Shown here: piece by piece, positions 27,483-37,900 of the stretch
Numbering within the stretch: the stretch's first letter is position 1
Layout of the letters: each line of letters opens with the position of its first letter
Origin: Sinorhizobium garamanticum
GTDB lineage: Bacteria; Pseudomonadota; Alphaproteobacteria; Rhizobiales; Rhizobiaceae
Direction of reading: 5' to 3'
Length of the DNA stretch: 64,000 nucleotides
Assembly (NCBI RefSeq): GCF_029892065.1
Contig: NZ_CP120373.1
Span: 620,001-684,000, forward strand
Notes under the pieces: model-generated
Databases searched by the model: none
Seen by the model: the letters and a program-made list of their open reading frames with translations, nothing else
What the model was told of the DNA's origin: nothing
Position numbers and translations under genes: made by a program

Positions 27483-28131
27483 ATGCGTTTATCCGTGAAG
27501 CTCCCGCTCGCAGCGGCGGGTCATGGCCGTTCTTTCCATCGCCGCTACCAGCCTTGCCAGCCTCACCGTCAGCGGCACCATGTCCTCTCAAGCGGCGGTC
27601 GAGAAACTCGAAGCCTTGGCGGACGCCCGACGCAACGAATTGGCGCTGAACGCCGGCGGCGAAGCCGCACGCGCCGGCGAGGCGGGCAAGGGGTTCGCGG
27701 TTGTCGCACACGAAGTGCGGGAGCTTGCCCAGAAATCCGCGGTCGCTGCGCGTGAAATCAAAACCATCATTACCGCCTCCGCAGACGAGGTGGCGAATGG
27801 CGTGTCGCTCGTGAGGGCAGCCGGCGATGCGCTCGGCCGGATCTCCGGACAAATCCACGCCATCAACGACCAGATATCGGAGATCGCCGCCGATGCGCGC
27901 GCCCAGGTGAGCGGCCTTCAGGACGTCAACGAAAACGTGCGCGAGCTCGACCGCATGACGCAACAAAACAACGCGATGGTCGAAGAAAGTACAGCAATGA
28001 CGCATCGGCTTTCGAACGAGGCGTCCGGTCTCTCGCGACTCGTTTCGCAGTTCCGCATAGCCTTCGACGAGCGCACCGAGATCGGCAACTCGGCCGACAC
28101 TAATATCGAATTTGTTCGCCGGCGCGCGTGA
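27483..28131 (+). pseudogene. Methyl-accepting chemotaxis protein, internally deleted and frameshifted
   Basis: The first codons (MRLSVKLPLAAA) are a normal chemoreceptor N-terminus, but the membrane helix continues in the next frame (VMAVLSIAATSLASLTV from about 27520), so one base has been gained or lost near 27520. The sensor start (QAAVEKLEALADARRNELAL) then jumps directly to the cytoplasmic signalling hairpin (NAGGEAARAGEAGKGFAVVAHEVRELA), skipping the rest of the sensor, the second membrane helix, HAMP and the first methylation helix. The NAGVEAARAGE consensus has also changed to NAGGEAARAGE. The tail (MVEESTAMTHRLSNEA...FRI) is intact. A full receptor would be roughly 600 residues or more; this remnant is about 216. 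Confidence 0.85.
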
Positions 28132-28218
28132 TGGCCCGCCACGGCGACCTTAACGCAAGCTTAAGATTCTACTGCTATATCTGACAATGCGATGATGGAC
28201 AATCGCAATCCCCTTCTT

Positions 28219-28247
28219 GAAACCGGCGCTTGCCGGTTTCTTTTTTT
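28219..28247 (+). terminator. Intrinsic terminator after the chemoreceptor remnant
   Basis: GAAACCGGC, loop GCTT, GCCGGTTTC, followed by seven T residues. A nine-base GC-rich stem plus U-run in the plus direction, 88 bases after the remnant's stop. It still marks the end of the former receptor transcript; it also lies 12 bases beyond the pncB 3' end. Confidence 0.88.
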
Positions 28248-28258
28248 GCGGGGCGCGT

Positions 28259-29563
28259 TCAGACCTTGACGGTCTGCTCGACGAAATCCTCGGTTCCGAA
28301 GAATTTCAAATAGCGCTGGATTTCCTTGGGATCTCCGGTCGCCTTGCGCGGGTTGTCCGAAAGTTTGACGGCGGGCCGACCATTGGCTTCGCTCACCTTG
28401 CAGACAATCGATATCGGGTTGAGGCCGCTGATTTCCGTCGGCGCGCAGCCGGCGAAATCGTTGGTGAGGTTGGTTCCCCAGCCGAAAGTCATGCGTACGC
28501 GACCCTCGAAATAGCGATAGGTCTTGATGATCGTGTCGACGTCGAGCCCGTCGGAAAAGATCAGCAGCTTTTCTCGCGGGTCGCGGCCCATCTTCTTCCA
28601 CCAGCCTATGATCTTCTCGCCTCCTTCGATCGGCGGCGCGCTATCCGGTCGAAAGCCGGTCCAATCCGCCACCCAATCCGGCGCGTCGCGCAGGAATGCC
28701 GCGGTCCCGAAGGAGTCCGGCAGCACGATCAGCAAATTGCCGCCATAGAGCTGGTTCCAGTCCTGCAGGACCTTGTAGGGGGCTGCGGCGAGTTCCTTGT
28801 CGTTGCGCGCGAGCGCCGCCGCCACCATCGGCAGTTCGTGCGCATTGGTGCCGAGCGCCTCGAGATCGGTGTCCATCGCAAGCAGCACGTTGCTGGAGCC
28901 GGAAAACGAGCCGCCGATCCCTTCCTTCAGTGCCTCGACGCACCACCGCTGCCAAAGAAAACTGTGCCGGCGGCGCGTACCGAAATCGGAAATGCGCAGG
29001 TCGGGATATTGCCGCAGCTGCTCGACCTTCGACCACATCTTCGCCTTGGCGCGCGCATAGAGCACGTCCAGCGTGAAAGGGCCGAGGCCTTTCATCGCCG
29101 CGCGCGAGCGCAGCTCGTTGATGATCGCCAGTGCCGGAATCTCCCACATCGTCGTTTCGACCCAACGACCGCGAAAGTTCAGTTCGAACTGGCCGTCACG
29201 GCGCGACAACTCGTATTCGGGTAGTTGGAACTTGGCGAGCCAGGCGAGAAATTCCGGCGAGAAGATCTGCTTACGCCCGTAGAACGTGTTACCGGCGAGC
29301 CAGATCATCTCTTTCTTACCGAAACGCAGCGTCCGCGCGTGGTCGAGCTGGTCGCGCAGTTCCTGTTCGTCGATTTCGTCGGCGAGGCGCACGGTCTTGG
29401 TGCGGTTGATCAGCGAAAAGGTTGCATCGACATTCGGATGAAGCTGCCAGATCATCTGCAGCATCAGGAGCTTGTAGAAATCCGTATCCAAAAGGCTGCG
29501 GATGATCGGATCGAGCTTCCAGGTATGGTTATAGACCCGCCGTGCGATATCGGTCTTTGGCAT
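28259..29563 (-). CDS. pncB: Nicotinate phosphoribosyltransferase
   Basis: 434 residues. Converts nicotinate and PRPP to nicotinate mononucleotide in NAD salvage. Diagnostic parts are [13 protein letters not shown] at the N-terminus, the catalytic-loop His region [51 protein letters not shown] and the phosphate site [12 protein letters not shown]. Follows pncA after a 95-base gap on the same strand, so nicotinamide is first deamidated and then ribosylated by products of one transcript. Confidence 0.97.
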   Translation of the reverse strand: MPKTDIARRVYNHTWKLDPIIRSLLDTDFYKLLMLQMIWQLHPNVDATFSLINRTKTVRLADEIDEQELRDQLDHARTLRFGKKEMIWLAGNTFYGRKQIFSPEFLAWLAKFQLPEYELSRRDGQFELNFRGRWVETTMWEIPALAIINELRSRAAMKGLGPFTLDVLYARAKAKMWSKVEQLRQYPDLRISDFGTRRRHSFLWQRWCVEALKEGIGGSFSGSSNVLLAMDTDLEALGTNAHELPMVAAALARNDKELAAAPYKVLQDWNQLYGGNLLIVLPDSFGTAAFLRDAPDWVADWTGFRPDSAPPIEGGEKIIGWWKKMGRDPREKLLIFSDGLDVDTIIKTYRYFEGRVRMTFGWGTNLTNDFAGCAPTEISGLNPISIVCKVSEANGRPAVKLSDNPRKATGDPKEIQRYLKFFGTEDFVEQTVKV

Positions 29564-29658
29564 CTGCGACTACGCTCCTTCTGGATCACCCTGGCGCTCG
29601 GCCGAAGCACCATCCTGATCGATTTTCGTCATTCCGAGCGATCCCACGTCCGGCGCTG

Positions 29659-30258
29659 CTAGACCAGCGCAACGCCCGCGTCGCGCATGCGCTGCGTCAT
29701 CGTCGCGAGTGATCCGTTGAGATCGATGCCGCGGCAGGCGCCGAGCACAACGGAGGTCGAAAAGCCTTGGGCGACGGCATCGAGCGCCGAGAAGCCGACG
29801 CAGAAATCGGTCGCAAGACCGCAGAGCGACACCTTGGAGATGCCACGTTCACGCAGGTAGCCGGCCAAGCCGGTTGGTGTGCGGTGGTCGTTCTCGAAAA
29901 AGGCGGAATAGCTGTCGATCTCGGTCCGGAATCCCTTGCGAACGACCAGCTCCGCCGTCGTCCATCGCAAGGCCGGATGGAAATCGGCGCCGGGGCTTCC
30001 CTGGACGCAGTGATCCGGCCAGAGCGTCTGCTCGCCGTAGGGCATCGTCACGGTCTCGAACGGCGCCTTGCCGGGATGGCTGGACGCGAAGCTCGAGTGG
30101 CCGGCAGGATGCCAGTCCTGCGTCAGGATGACGTGGCGGAACTGCTCGATGAGGCGATTGACGGCGGGTACGATTTCGTCGCCGCCCTCGACAGCAAGGG
30201 CGCCGCCGGGGCAGAAGTCATTCTGCATGTCGATGACGATTAACGCGTCTTCAGCCAT
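29659..30258 (-). CDS. pncA: Nicotinamidase
   Basis: 199 residues of the isochorismatase-like fold. Catalytic triad regions: Asp in VIDMQNDFCPGGAL, Lys in VVRKGFRTE, Cys in GLATDFCVGFSALDA; metal-site DWHPAGHSSFASSHPG. It hydrolyses nicotinamide to nicotinate and ammonia (and activates pyrazinamide in other bacteria). Start codon and AGGAGGTTCCC ribosome site are clear. First gene of the pncAB pair. Confidence 0.96.
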   Translation of the reverse strand: MAEDALIVIDMQNDFCPGGALAVEGGDEIVPAVNRLIEQFRHVILTQDWHPAGHSSFASSHPGKAPFETVTMPYGEQTLWPDHCVQGSPGADFHPALRWTTAELVVRKGFRTEIDSYSAFFENDHRTPTGLAGYLRERGISKVSLCGLATDFCVGFSALDAVAQGFSTSVVLGACRGIDLNGSLATMTQRMRDAGVALV

Positions 30259-30369
30259 GGGAACCTCCTCGCGATCCGGCCGCTGTGGCGGCCATCACAA
30301 ATCGATTTAATCCAGATCAACCACAGAACGCGCACGGCAGCAAGCAGGTTCACTTGCCGCCGATCTTCG

Positions 30370-31557
30370 TCAGTTCTGCAGATCGTCCAGGTTGTCCGCG
30401 AGATTGACGCCGGTATTCGCGATGCCGATCGGCCGCGCCACGAAGTCGAGGAATTTCGCAATATCGACGGAGGGATGACGCGATGCATAGATCACGTCGC
30501 GATTCTTGATCGGGAAGGTCTGGCCGACGATCAGGCTATCCGGATTGGTCATGTTGAATCGATAGACGATCGGATAGCGCCCGACACTGTCGGGCTTCAT
30601 GCCCTTGCTCAGCATCGTATTGAACCGCTCCCGCCCAAGCAGGCTCATGACGATATCCGGCTCTTCGTAACGGAAGACGAAATAGCCCTTCGCATCGACG
30701 GTCCGGTCGGCGCCGCCACCCGCAAGCGCCACCGCTTCGAGCAGGTTCAGGTCATTGGCGCCGAACTCGACGCGCTGGTTCGCCCTGACCTGGCCGAGGA
30801 TCGTGAACGTGCGCGGATCGCGGGTCACGAAGACCTGGTCGCCCGGCTTGACGTGAATATTTTCTGACGGGTTTTCGATGATGGATTTCAAGAGGACCGT
30901 TCCGGTCTTCTTGCCGCGCACGAGCGTGACATAGGTCTCGTAAGGCTGCGCCGACGGACCGCCGGCCTTGGCGATGACCTCGTTTATCGACTCGCTGACG
31001 AGGTTCAACGGCACGACGGACGGACGGCCGACCGCGCCGGAAACGGTGACGATACGCGATGCCGTGGACGTGCTCGTCACGATGACATCGGGCTCCACGG
31101 CCTTCTGCTTCAGTGCCTCGAGAATTGCCTGGCGCGCCTGTTCCAGCGTCAAGCCGGCAAAGCGGACCGGACCGACATAGGGAATGGCCGCCTTACCGTC
31201 AGGCTGGACGACCAGATCGATGTTGGTCTGTTTTGATTCCGTTGTGGAAAACAGGCCGTCGCTGCCCGCCTCGAAGATCGATATTTTCAGCTGGTCGCCG
31301 ACGCCGATGACGACCTGGCCGACGCCGCCGCCAATGCCGAAGCGTCGGCTGAGCGTCGTGGAAACATAGTCCGAGACCAACCGTGCCGATTGGCCGTCGA
31401 CGTCGACGATGTCAAAGACGGTCGCATTCTTTCTGCCGATCTGCGCACCGGACTGGCCGGCATCCGCGACGATGTCGGTGGTCAGAGGGCCTTCTCCCGG
31501 CACGGCCTGACATCCCGCAAGCGCGGTGCAAAGCAGAAGGGCAGTCACTCGTCTCAC
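30370..31557 (-). CDS. rkpU: Outer-membrane polysaccharide export lipoprotein RkpU (Wza-like)
   Basis: 395 residues. Lipoprotein signal peptide with lipobox LAGC (Cys16), then a polysaccharide-export domain (about 70-170, QVVIGVGDQLKISIFEAG ... VVQPDGKAAIPYVGPV) and two SLBB-like beta-grasp repeats (about 170-345: VTVSGAVGRPSVVPL and FTILGQVRANQRVEF). The family forms the ring-shaped outer-membrane exit channel for capsule or exopolysaccharide. In S. meliloti RkpU is part of the rkp-1 region and is divergent from rkpA, as here. The assignment is from family plus locus order. Confidence 0.88.
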   Translation of the reverse strand: MRRVTALLLCTALAGCQAVPGEGPLTTDIVADAGQSGAQIGRKNATVFDIVDVDGQSARLVSDYVSTTLSRRFGIGGGVGQVVIGVGDQLKISIFEAGSDGLFSTTESKQTNIDLVVQPDGKAAIPYVGPVRFAGLTLEQARQAILEALKQKAVEPDVIVTSTSTASRIVTVSGAVGRPSVVPLNLVSESINEVIAKAGGPSAQPYETYVTLVRGKKTGTVLLKSIIENPSENIHVKPGDQVFVTRDPRTFTILGQVRANQRVEFGANDLNLLEAVALAGGGADRTVDAKGYFVFRYEEPDIVMSLLGRERFNTMLSKGMKPDSVGRYPIVYRFNMTNPDSLIVGQTFPIKNRDVIYASRHPSVDIAKFLDFVARPIGIANTGVNLADNLDDLQN

Positions 31558-31970
31558 TACTATACTCCGTATTCGGCACAGCGATGATTCTGCTTACAGA
31601 TCTGCGCCGTATGTTTTCCCGGCAGGGAATCCGCCGGTCACTGCAAAGCACAATCGCCGTTTCACAACAAGCCACCTCGCCGCCGGGCAGCCAAAATATT
31701 CGGCACTGCGCCTTTCCGGTCATACCTCCTCGACATTGTTTACGATCCGTCGCCGTAATTGTCTGGATGGGCCCTCACGACCTGTGTATCTAAGCCGTTG
31801 GGGTTGAAAGCTAGGTACTTTGAGTTAAAAGCTCACTAATACAGCGGGGACAGCTCGACGAATAAAATCGGGGAAAATAACAAATCGGTAATCTCACCAA
31901 TTGCAATTTACGTTTAGTACGGCAATTGGCTAGGACAATTTTAACGGCAGTTTAGAGCGTTCGATCATAC
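31558..31970. promoter_or_regulatory. Divergent rkpU-rkpA promoter region with an inverted repeat
   Basis: 413 bases. From about 31800 it becomes AT-rich compared with both flanking genes. CCAATTGC (31897-31904) and GCAATTGG (31922-31929) form a perfect eight-base inverted repeat with a 17-base spacer, 42 bases before the rkpA start, a plausible regulator site. No consensus -35/-10 pair stood out. The part next to rkpU (31558-31790) carries no supported gene. Confidence 0.45.
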
Positions 31971-34900
31971 ATGACTGTTGAAATCATAGGGCGTGCATGC
32001 CTCGCCCCCGGAGCGAAATCGCCTGAGGCGCTGTTCAAGATCCTTCGGCAGGGCAAATGCACCGTGTCCAGCGTTCCCTCGGACCGTTGGGATTTGGCGC
32101 GCTTTTGGCATCCCGTCATGGGCGTGCAAGGCAAGACCTATTCTTTTGCCGCCGGTGTGCTCGATCAAATCTATGATTTCGATCCGGCTGTCTTCGGCAT
32201 GTCCCAGCGGGAAGCCATGTATATGGATCCGCAGCAGCGCGTGCTGTTGCAGCTCGCCTGGCGCGCGCTCGAGGATGCCAACATTTCCATTGCCTCCCTC
32301 CATGGCGAGAATGTCGGCGTTTATGTCGGCGCGTCGAGCCTCGACCACGCCAACCTGACGGTCGAAGATCCCGCCGCCGCCGGTCCTTATTTCATGACCG
32401 GCAACACGCTTTCGATCGTCTCCAACCGCATTTCCCACATCTTCGGGTTGAGCGGGCCGAGCATGACGGTGGATACCGCGTGTTCCTCTTCGCTCGTGGC
32501 GCTCGATCAGGCGATGCGGGCGCTCAACGCAGGCGAGATCGACACGGCGATCGTCGGTGGCGTCAACATTCTTGCCCATCCCCTTCCCTTCGTCGGCTTC
32601 GCCCAGGCGCGAATGCTGTCGCCGGAAGGCCTCTGCCGGGCCTATGACAACGACGGCGCCGGCTATGTTCGCGCCGAAGGCGGCGTCGTTTTCATCCTGC
32701 GCCGCTCGGATCGGGCGCGCCGCGAACGCGACCGCAGCTACGCCAAAATCGTGGCAACCGGGGTCAACTCGGCCGGCCGGACCAACGGCATTTCGCTTCC
32801 TTCGCGCGAGGCGCAGGCCAACTTGCTTAGGGCCATCTACGAAGGCAACGGCATCGACGCCAACCAGGTCGCCTTCGTCGAAGGCCACGGTACCGGCACG
32901 AAGGTGGGCGACCCGGCGGAAGTATGGTCCATCGGCACTGTCATTGGCGCCAAGCGCAGGGCGCCGGTGCCAATCGGCTCCATAAAGTCCAATATCGGCC
33001 ACACCGAACCGGCGTCCGGACTGTTCGGCATGATGAAGGCCGTTCTGGCGCTCGAACATAACTACCTACCGGCGTCGCTGCATTTCGATACGCCGAACGA
33101 ACATATCGATTTCGATGGACTGAACGTTCGCGTCACCGCCAACCCGATCGAACTGCTGAGAGGCAAGCGTGCACGGCTTGCCGGCATCAACTCCTTCGGC
33201 TTCGGTGGCGCCAACGCGCATGTGGTCATCAGCGACCCGGAAACGGTACAGGACGAGAAACCCGCGCCTTCGTCGGCCGGTCACGTATTCATGGCAAGCG
33301 CCCACACGGCGTCGAGCCTCGAGAACCTGTTGAAGGAGTACAAGGCGAGCTTTGCGAGTGCCTCGAAGGAAGAGACGCGCGCGATGATCGCCGCCTCCGG
33401 CGCCAACCGCACCCATATGCGCCATCGCTTCGCGGCGCGCAGCGATCACCCAGAAGATATCGTGCGGGCGATCGCCAACCATCTGGAGAAGCCCGGCTCC
33501 GACATCGGCGAAGTGGGCGAAGCCCCGGTGAAGGATGCAAAAGTCGCGTTCGTCTTCTCGGGCAACGGTTCCCAATGGGCCGGCATGGGCGTCGAAGCCT
33601 TCCGCGAGAACCTGCACTTCCGCCAGTCCTTCACGTCCGTCAGCGCGCTCTTCAAGTTCCATTCCGACATCGTCCTGACCGACCTTCTGACGGATCCGGA
33701 ACTCGACAAGAAGCTCTCGGATACGAAGGTCGCGCAGCCGCTGCTTTTCGCCGTCCAGGCTGCTCTCTCCGATTCGCTGGTCGCGATGGGCATCCAGCCG
33801 ACAGCCGTCTTCGGCCACTCGGTCGGCGAGATCGCCGCTGCCTATGCGGCTGGCGCCGTGTCGCTCGTCGATGCCGTGTCGATCGTTGCCAAGCGCTCGC
33901 TGCATCAGGATCTCCTGGCTGGTCAGGGAACGATGGCAGCCGTGATGCTCGGCGAGGAAGCCGCCGAGGCGTTCGCGCAAGCGCGCGGTCTCAACGGGCT
34001 CTGCGTCGCAGCCGTCAACGCACATAATTCGGTCACGATGTCCGGTCCGGCGCATGAAATTTCTGCGTTCCGCGACGCCGCACGCAAGGCCAAGATCCCG
34101 GTCCAGATCCTCGACATCAACTATCCGTTCCACCATCCGGTCATCGACAAGGCAAAGCAGTCCTTCCTTTCCGACATTCCGGACATTGCCCCGCGGCGGA
34201 CAGAGCTGACCTTTCTCTCGACCGTAACCGGCGCCGCACTCGACGGAACGCAGCTTGACCCGGACTATTGGTGGAAAAACGTCCGTGAACCGGTCCGCTT
34301 CCAGGCCGCCGCGGAGGCGGCGCTCGAACTCGGCTGCCGGCTTTTCATCGAAATTTCCCCGCGCCCGATCCTGGCATCCTATGTCAAGGAAACAATCAAG
34401 CAGGCGGCCTTCCCGGCGGCGGTCGTTCCGACGTTGCTTCGGGACGTCGGCCAGAGCGGTCACGATCCGATTTCGGCTTCGATGGCGCGCGCCGTCGCGC
34501 ACGGTGCGGCGGTCGACCGGCCCCGCGTCTACGGAAAGCGCAACGCCTTCGTCGAACTGCCCGCACTGCCCTTCGAACCGGTAGAATTGCGGCCTGCGGC
34601 GACGACCGATGCGAGCGACCTCTTCGGCCGTTCCGCCCGGCCTTATCGCCTGACGGGCTGGCGCGGCGATCCGAACAGCGGCAGCTGGAAGAACCATGTC
34701 GATGCGCATCTCTTCCCGGACCTTGCCGAGCATGTCGTCGACGGCAAGCCGATTCTGCCGGGCAGCGGCTTCATCGAGGTGGCCGTCTCCGCCGCGCAGC
34801 AATATTACGGCAACGACGAGGTGGAGATTACCAACCTGGAGATCGTTCGCCCGTTGGAGCTCAGCGACAGCCGCATGATGGAGCTCTCGACCATCCTGTC

Positions 34901-37900
34901 ACCCGAGACAGGCGACATCGAGATCCGTTCGCGCGAGCGCCTCTCGGAGGACGACTGGACAGTGCATGCCGTTGCGCGAAGCCGCAAGCCCGTGCCCGGA
35001 AAGAATAATGCCTCTCCGTCCGTCGCCAAATTGGCGAAAACGGCAAGTGTCGATCCTTCGAAAGCCTACGAGACGGCGAAACAATTCGGGCTCGATTACG
35101 GTCCAAGCTTCCAGTTGCTTTCAAAGGCTGTCGCATACGGCGACCGGATCGTTGACGTCGAACTGAAGGCGCCGAACGGGGCGGGACACCCGCTCGTCAG
35201 CTATTCTCTTCATCCAATCTCCGTCGACGCAACGTTCCATGGGCTCGTTGCGCTCTTCGACCGCTTCACGGGTGACAAGGGCGGAGCACCCTACATTCCG
35301 GTACGCTTCGGTTCCGTGCGTGTCGTCAACGCCGGACGGCCGATAGCCCGCGCCACGATCGAGATCGAGCGCGTCAGCGCCAATTCGATCAAGGCGAGGT
35401 TCCATTTCTTCGACAAGTCGGGCGAAGCGATTGCGCATTTCGACGATTGTCGTTTCCGCCGCACCTATTTGCGCAAGCACAAGACGCTGGATGGGCTTTC
35501 CTTCCACTACGAGACCGTGCTTTCCGAGATGACGCTGCCCGGTGCCAAGCCGGCCGCACCCATGCCGCATTTGCTGACGGCGCCCGCCGGTGGCGATGAC
35601 AGCGTCGACAACGCGACTTTGCTATTCAACGCTGCGACCTACCGCGCCTGCCAGGAGATCGCGCTGAAGCTTGCAAGGGGAGGCGCCACGATCCACGGCG
35701 ATGCCCTGCCCGGCGACTTCGCCTTCCAGTGTTTCCTGACAAGCTGCCTCTATGTATTGGAGGACGCCGGACTCAGCGAACATCAAAATGGTGTCTGGAC
35801 CGTTGCGCGGGAGTTCAGCCTTCCGACCGTGGCCGAAATCCTCGGCGAACTCTATGGCGAGCGTCCCGATCGCGCGGTCGAAGGCGTGCTCATCAACAAT
35901 GCCTACGCCGAAGCCTTAAGCCGGCTCGACGCGCTTTTCGCTGCGGGGCCGGACGGCGACCAGGCGCACGCCTTCAGCGCGGGCTTCATCAGCGACGCGA
36001 CGCTCGACCACCAGGCCGTGCATTCCGTTGCGAGCCGGCAGCGCATGGAGCGGGTGCTCGGCGCTGTGGAACGGGCACTGACAGCACAAACCACCGGCAT
36101 CCCCTTGCGCATTGTCGAATTCGGAAGCGTTTCGACGGGCTTCACGCGTCGGCTCGCCGACCTGGCGGCGCGTCATGGCGCGAGCCTGATCGTCGCCGAA
36201 CCGCGCGACAACGCGCAGCGCAACCTTGAGATCGCATTCGAGAACGATGCGCATGTGCGCATTCTCAAAAAGAGCGAATTCGCGGCAATCGCACCCTTCG
36301 ATCTCGCCGTCAGCGCCTCGGACCATCTTTACCAGCTGATCGAGGACGAAATCGCGCTGCGCACCGCATTGCGCTTGATGCTGCGCGAAGGCGGCGCGCT
36401 TGCTGCCGCCGTCAGCGCTCCCTCGATCTTCGGCGACTTCGCTCTCGGCCTTTCCGACGGCTGGTTTGCCCGCAGCCAGACGGCCGAGTTCCCGATCGGC
36501 AATCTTGCCGCCGTGCCGCATTGGCAGAAATGTCTGACAGATCTCGGGCTGCGCGACATCAACGTCGCAGACCACGAGTGTGCACACGGCAACATCATTC
36601 TGCTCGAGGCCCGCGGCGCGGCTGCTACGACAGCATCCGGCGAACCGGTGCAGGCGATCAAGGCCGTTGCCGGCCCCTACCTGGTCATTCAGGTGGAACG
36701 TGCCCCCCACGACGCGGCGTCGATGTCCGCAGACGCCGTCCCGGTACTGCTGGCAGGCGATATGGCGGCCGACGTTGCAACGCTGCAGGCCGCACTCGGC
36801 AACTTGGGGCAGAATCCTGTTCGCGCGGTGTTGGTTTCGCCGGCGACCGGTCATGCAAGCGACACCGACTCCGCCTCGCTGCAGGCTCATGTGCTTGCGC
36901 TGAGCGCCTTCGTCGAAGCGCTAAGGCAGCGTGTCGGAGATGCTGACCTGTCCGGCGACGACCGCCCTCGGCTGGTGATCGTCGCTCCGGGCGGCGCGCC
37001 GGTTGCTTCGCGGGCAGATGGCGTCGCGGTCAGTTCCGGTGTGAATTCCGGGCTCTGGGCGTTCGCTCGTGTTCTGCAGAACGAGTACGAATTCCTCGAT
37101 GTCCATTCGCTCGACCTCGACGGTCACGACAAGGCGGGCCTGGAGGATGGCATTACTTCGGCGCTGCCGCTGTTGACGGTGTCCGGTCCAAATCGTGAAT
37201 GGTTGCTGGACAAGGCCACTGGATTGCTCTCGGAAATCCGCGCCGTTCCCGGCCCCGCGGTCAGAACCGAAGGCAAGACAAGCGCCTTTGCGGCAGCGAC
37301 GATCCGCCAGCGCGTCAGCTCGCAGGTTGCGAGCATCGCCTGGGAGGAAGCGGATGTGCCGCAGGCCAGACAGGGCGAGATCGTCGTCGCCGTTGCGGCA
37401 ACGGGCCTGAACTTCCGTGACGTGATGTGGGCCATGGGCCTTCTTCCCGAAGAAGCGCTCGAGGACGGGTTTGCCGGCGCAACGATCGGCATGGAGCTTT
37501 CCGGCCACGTGGTCGCCGTCGGCGAAGGGGTCGACGACCTGGCCGTCGGCGACGCGGTCATGGCGATCGCACCTTCGGCATTCTCGACGCACGCCGTCGT
37601 ATCCCGCGCTGGCGTCGCAAAACTGCCGCGGACCATCAGCCCCGTGGCCGCGGCCACCGTGCCCGTCGCTTTCCTCACGGCCTACTACGCGATGGTCGAG
37701 CTCGGCCGTATCCAGGCCGGAGAGACGATCCTCATCCATGGCGCTGCCGGCGGCGTCGGTCTCGCCGCGCTCCAGGTCGCCAAGCTCAAGGGCGCCAAGG
37801 TCATAGCGACGGCTGGAACGCGCGAAAAACGGCGCTTCCTGGCGATGCTCGGTGCCGATCACGTCTTCGATTCGCGGTCGCTCGGTTTCGTCAACGACGT

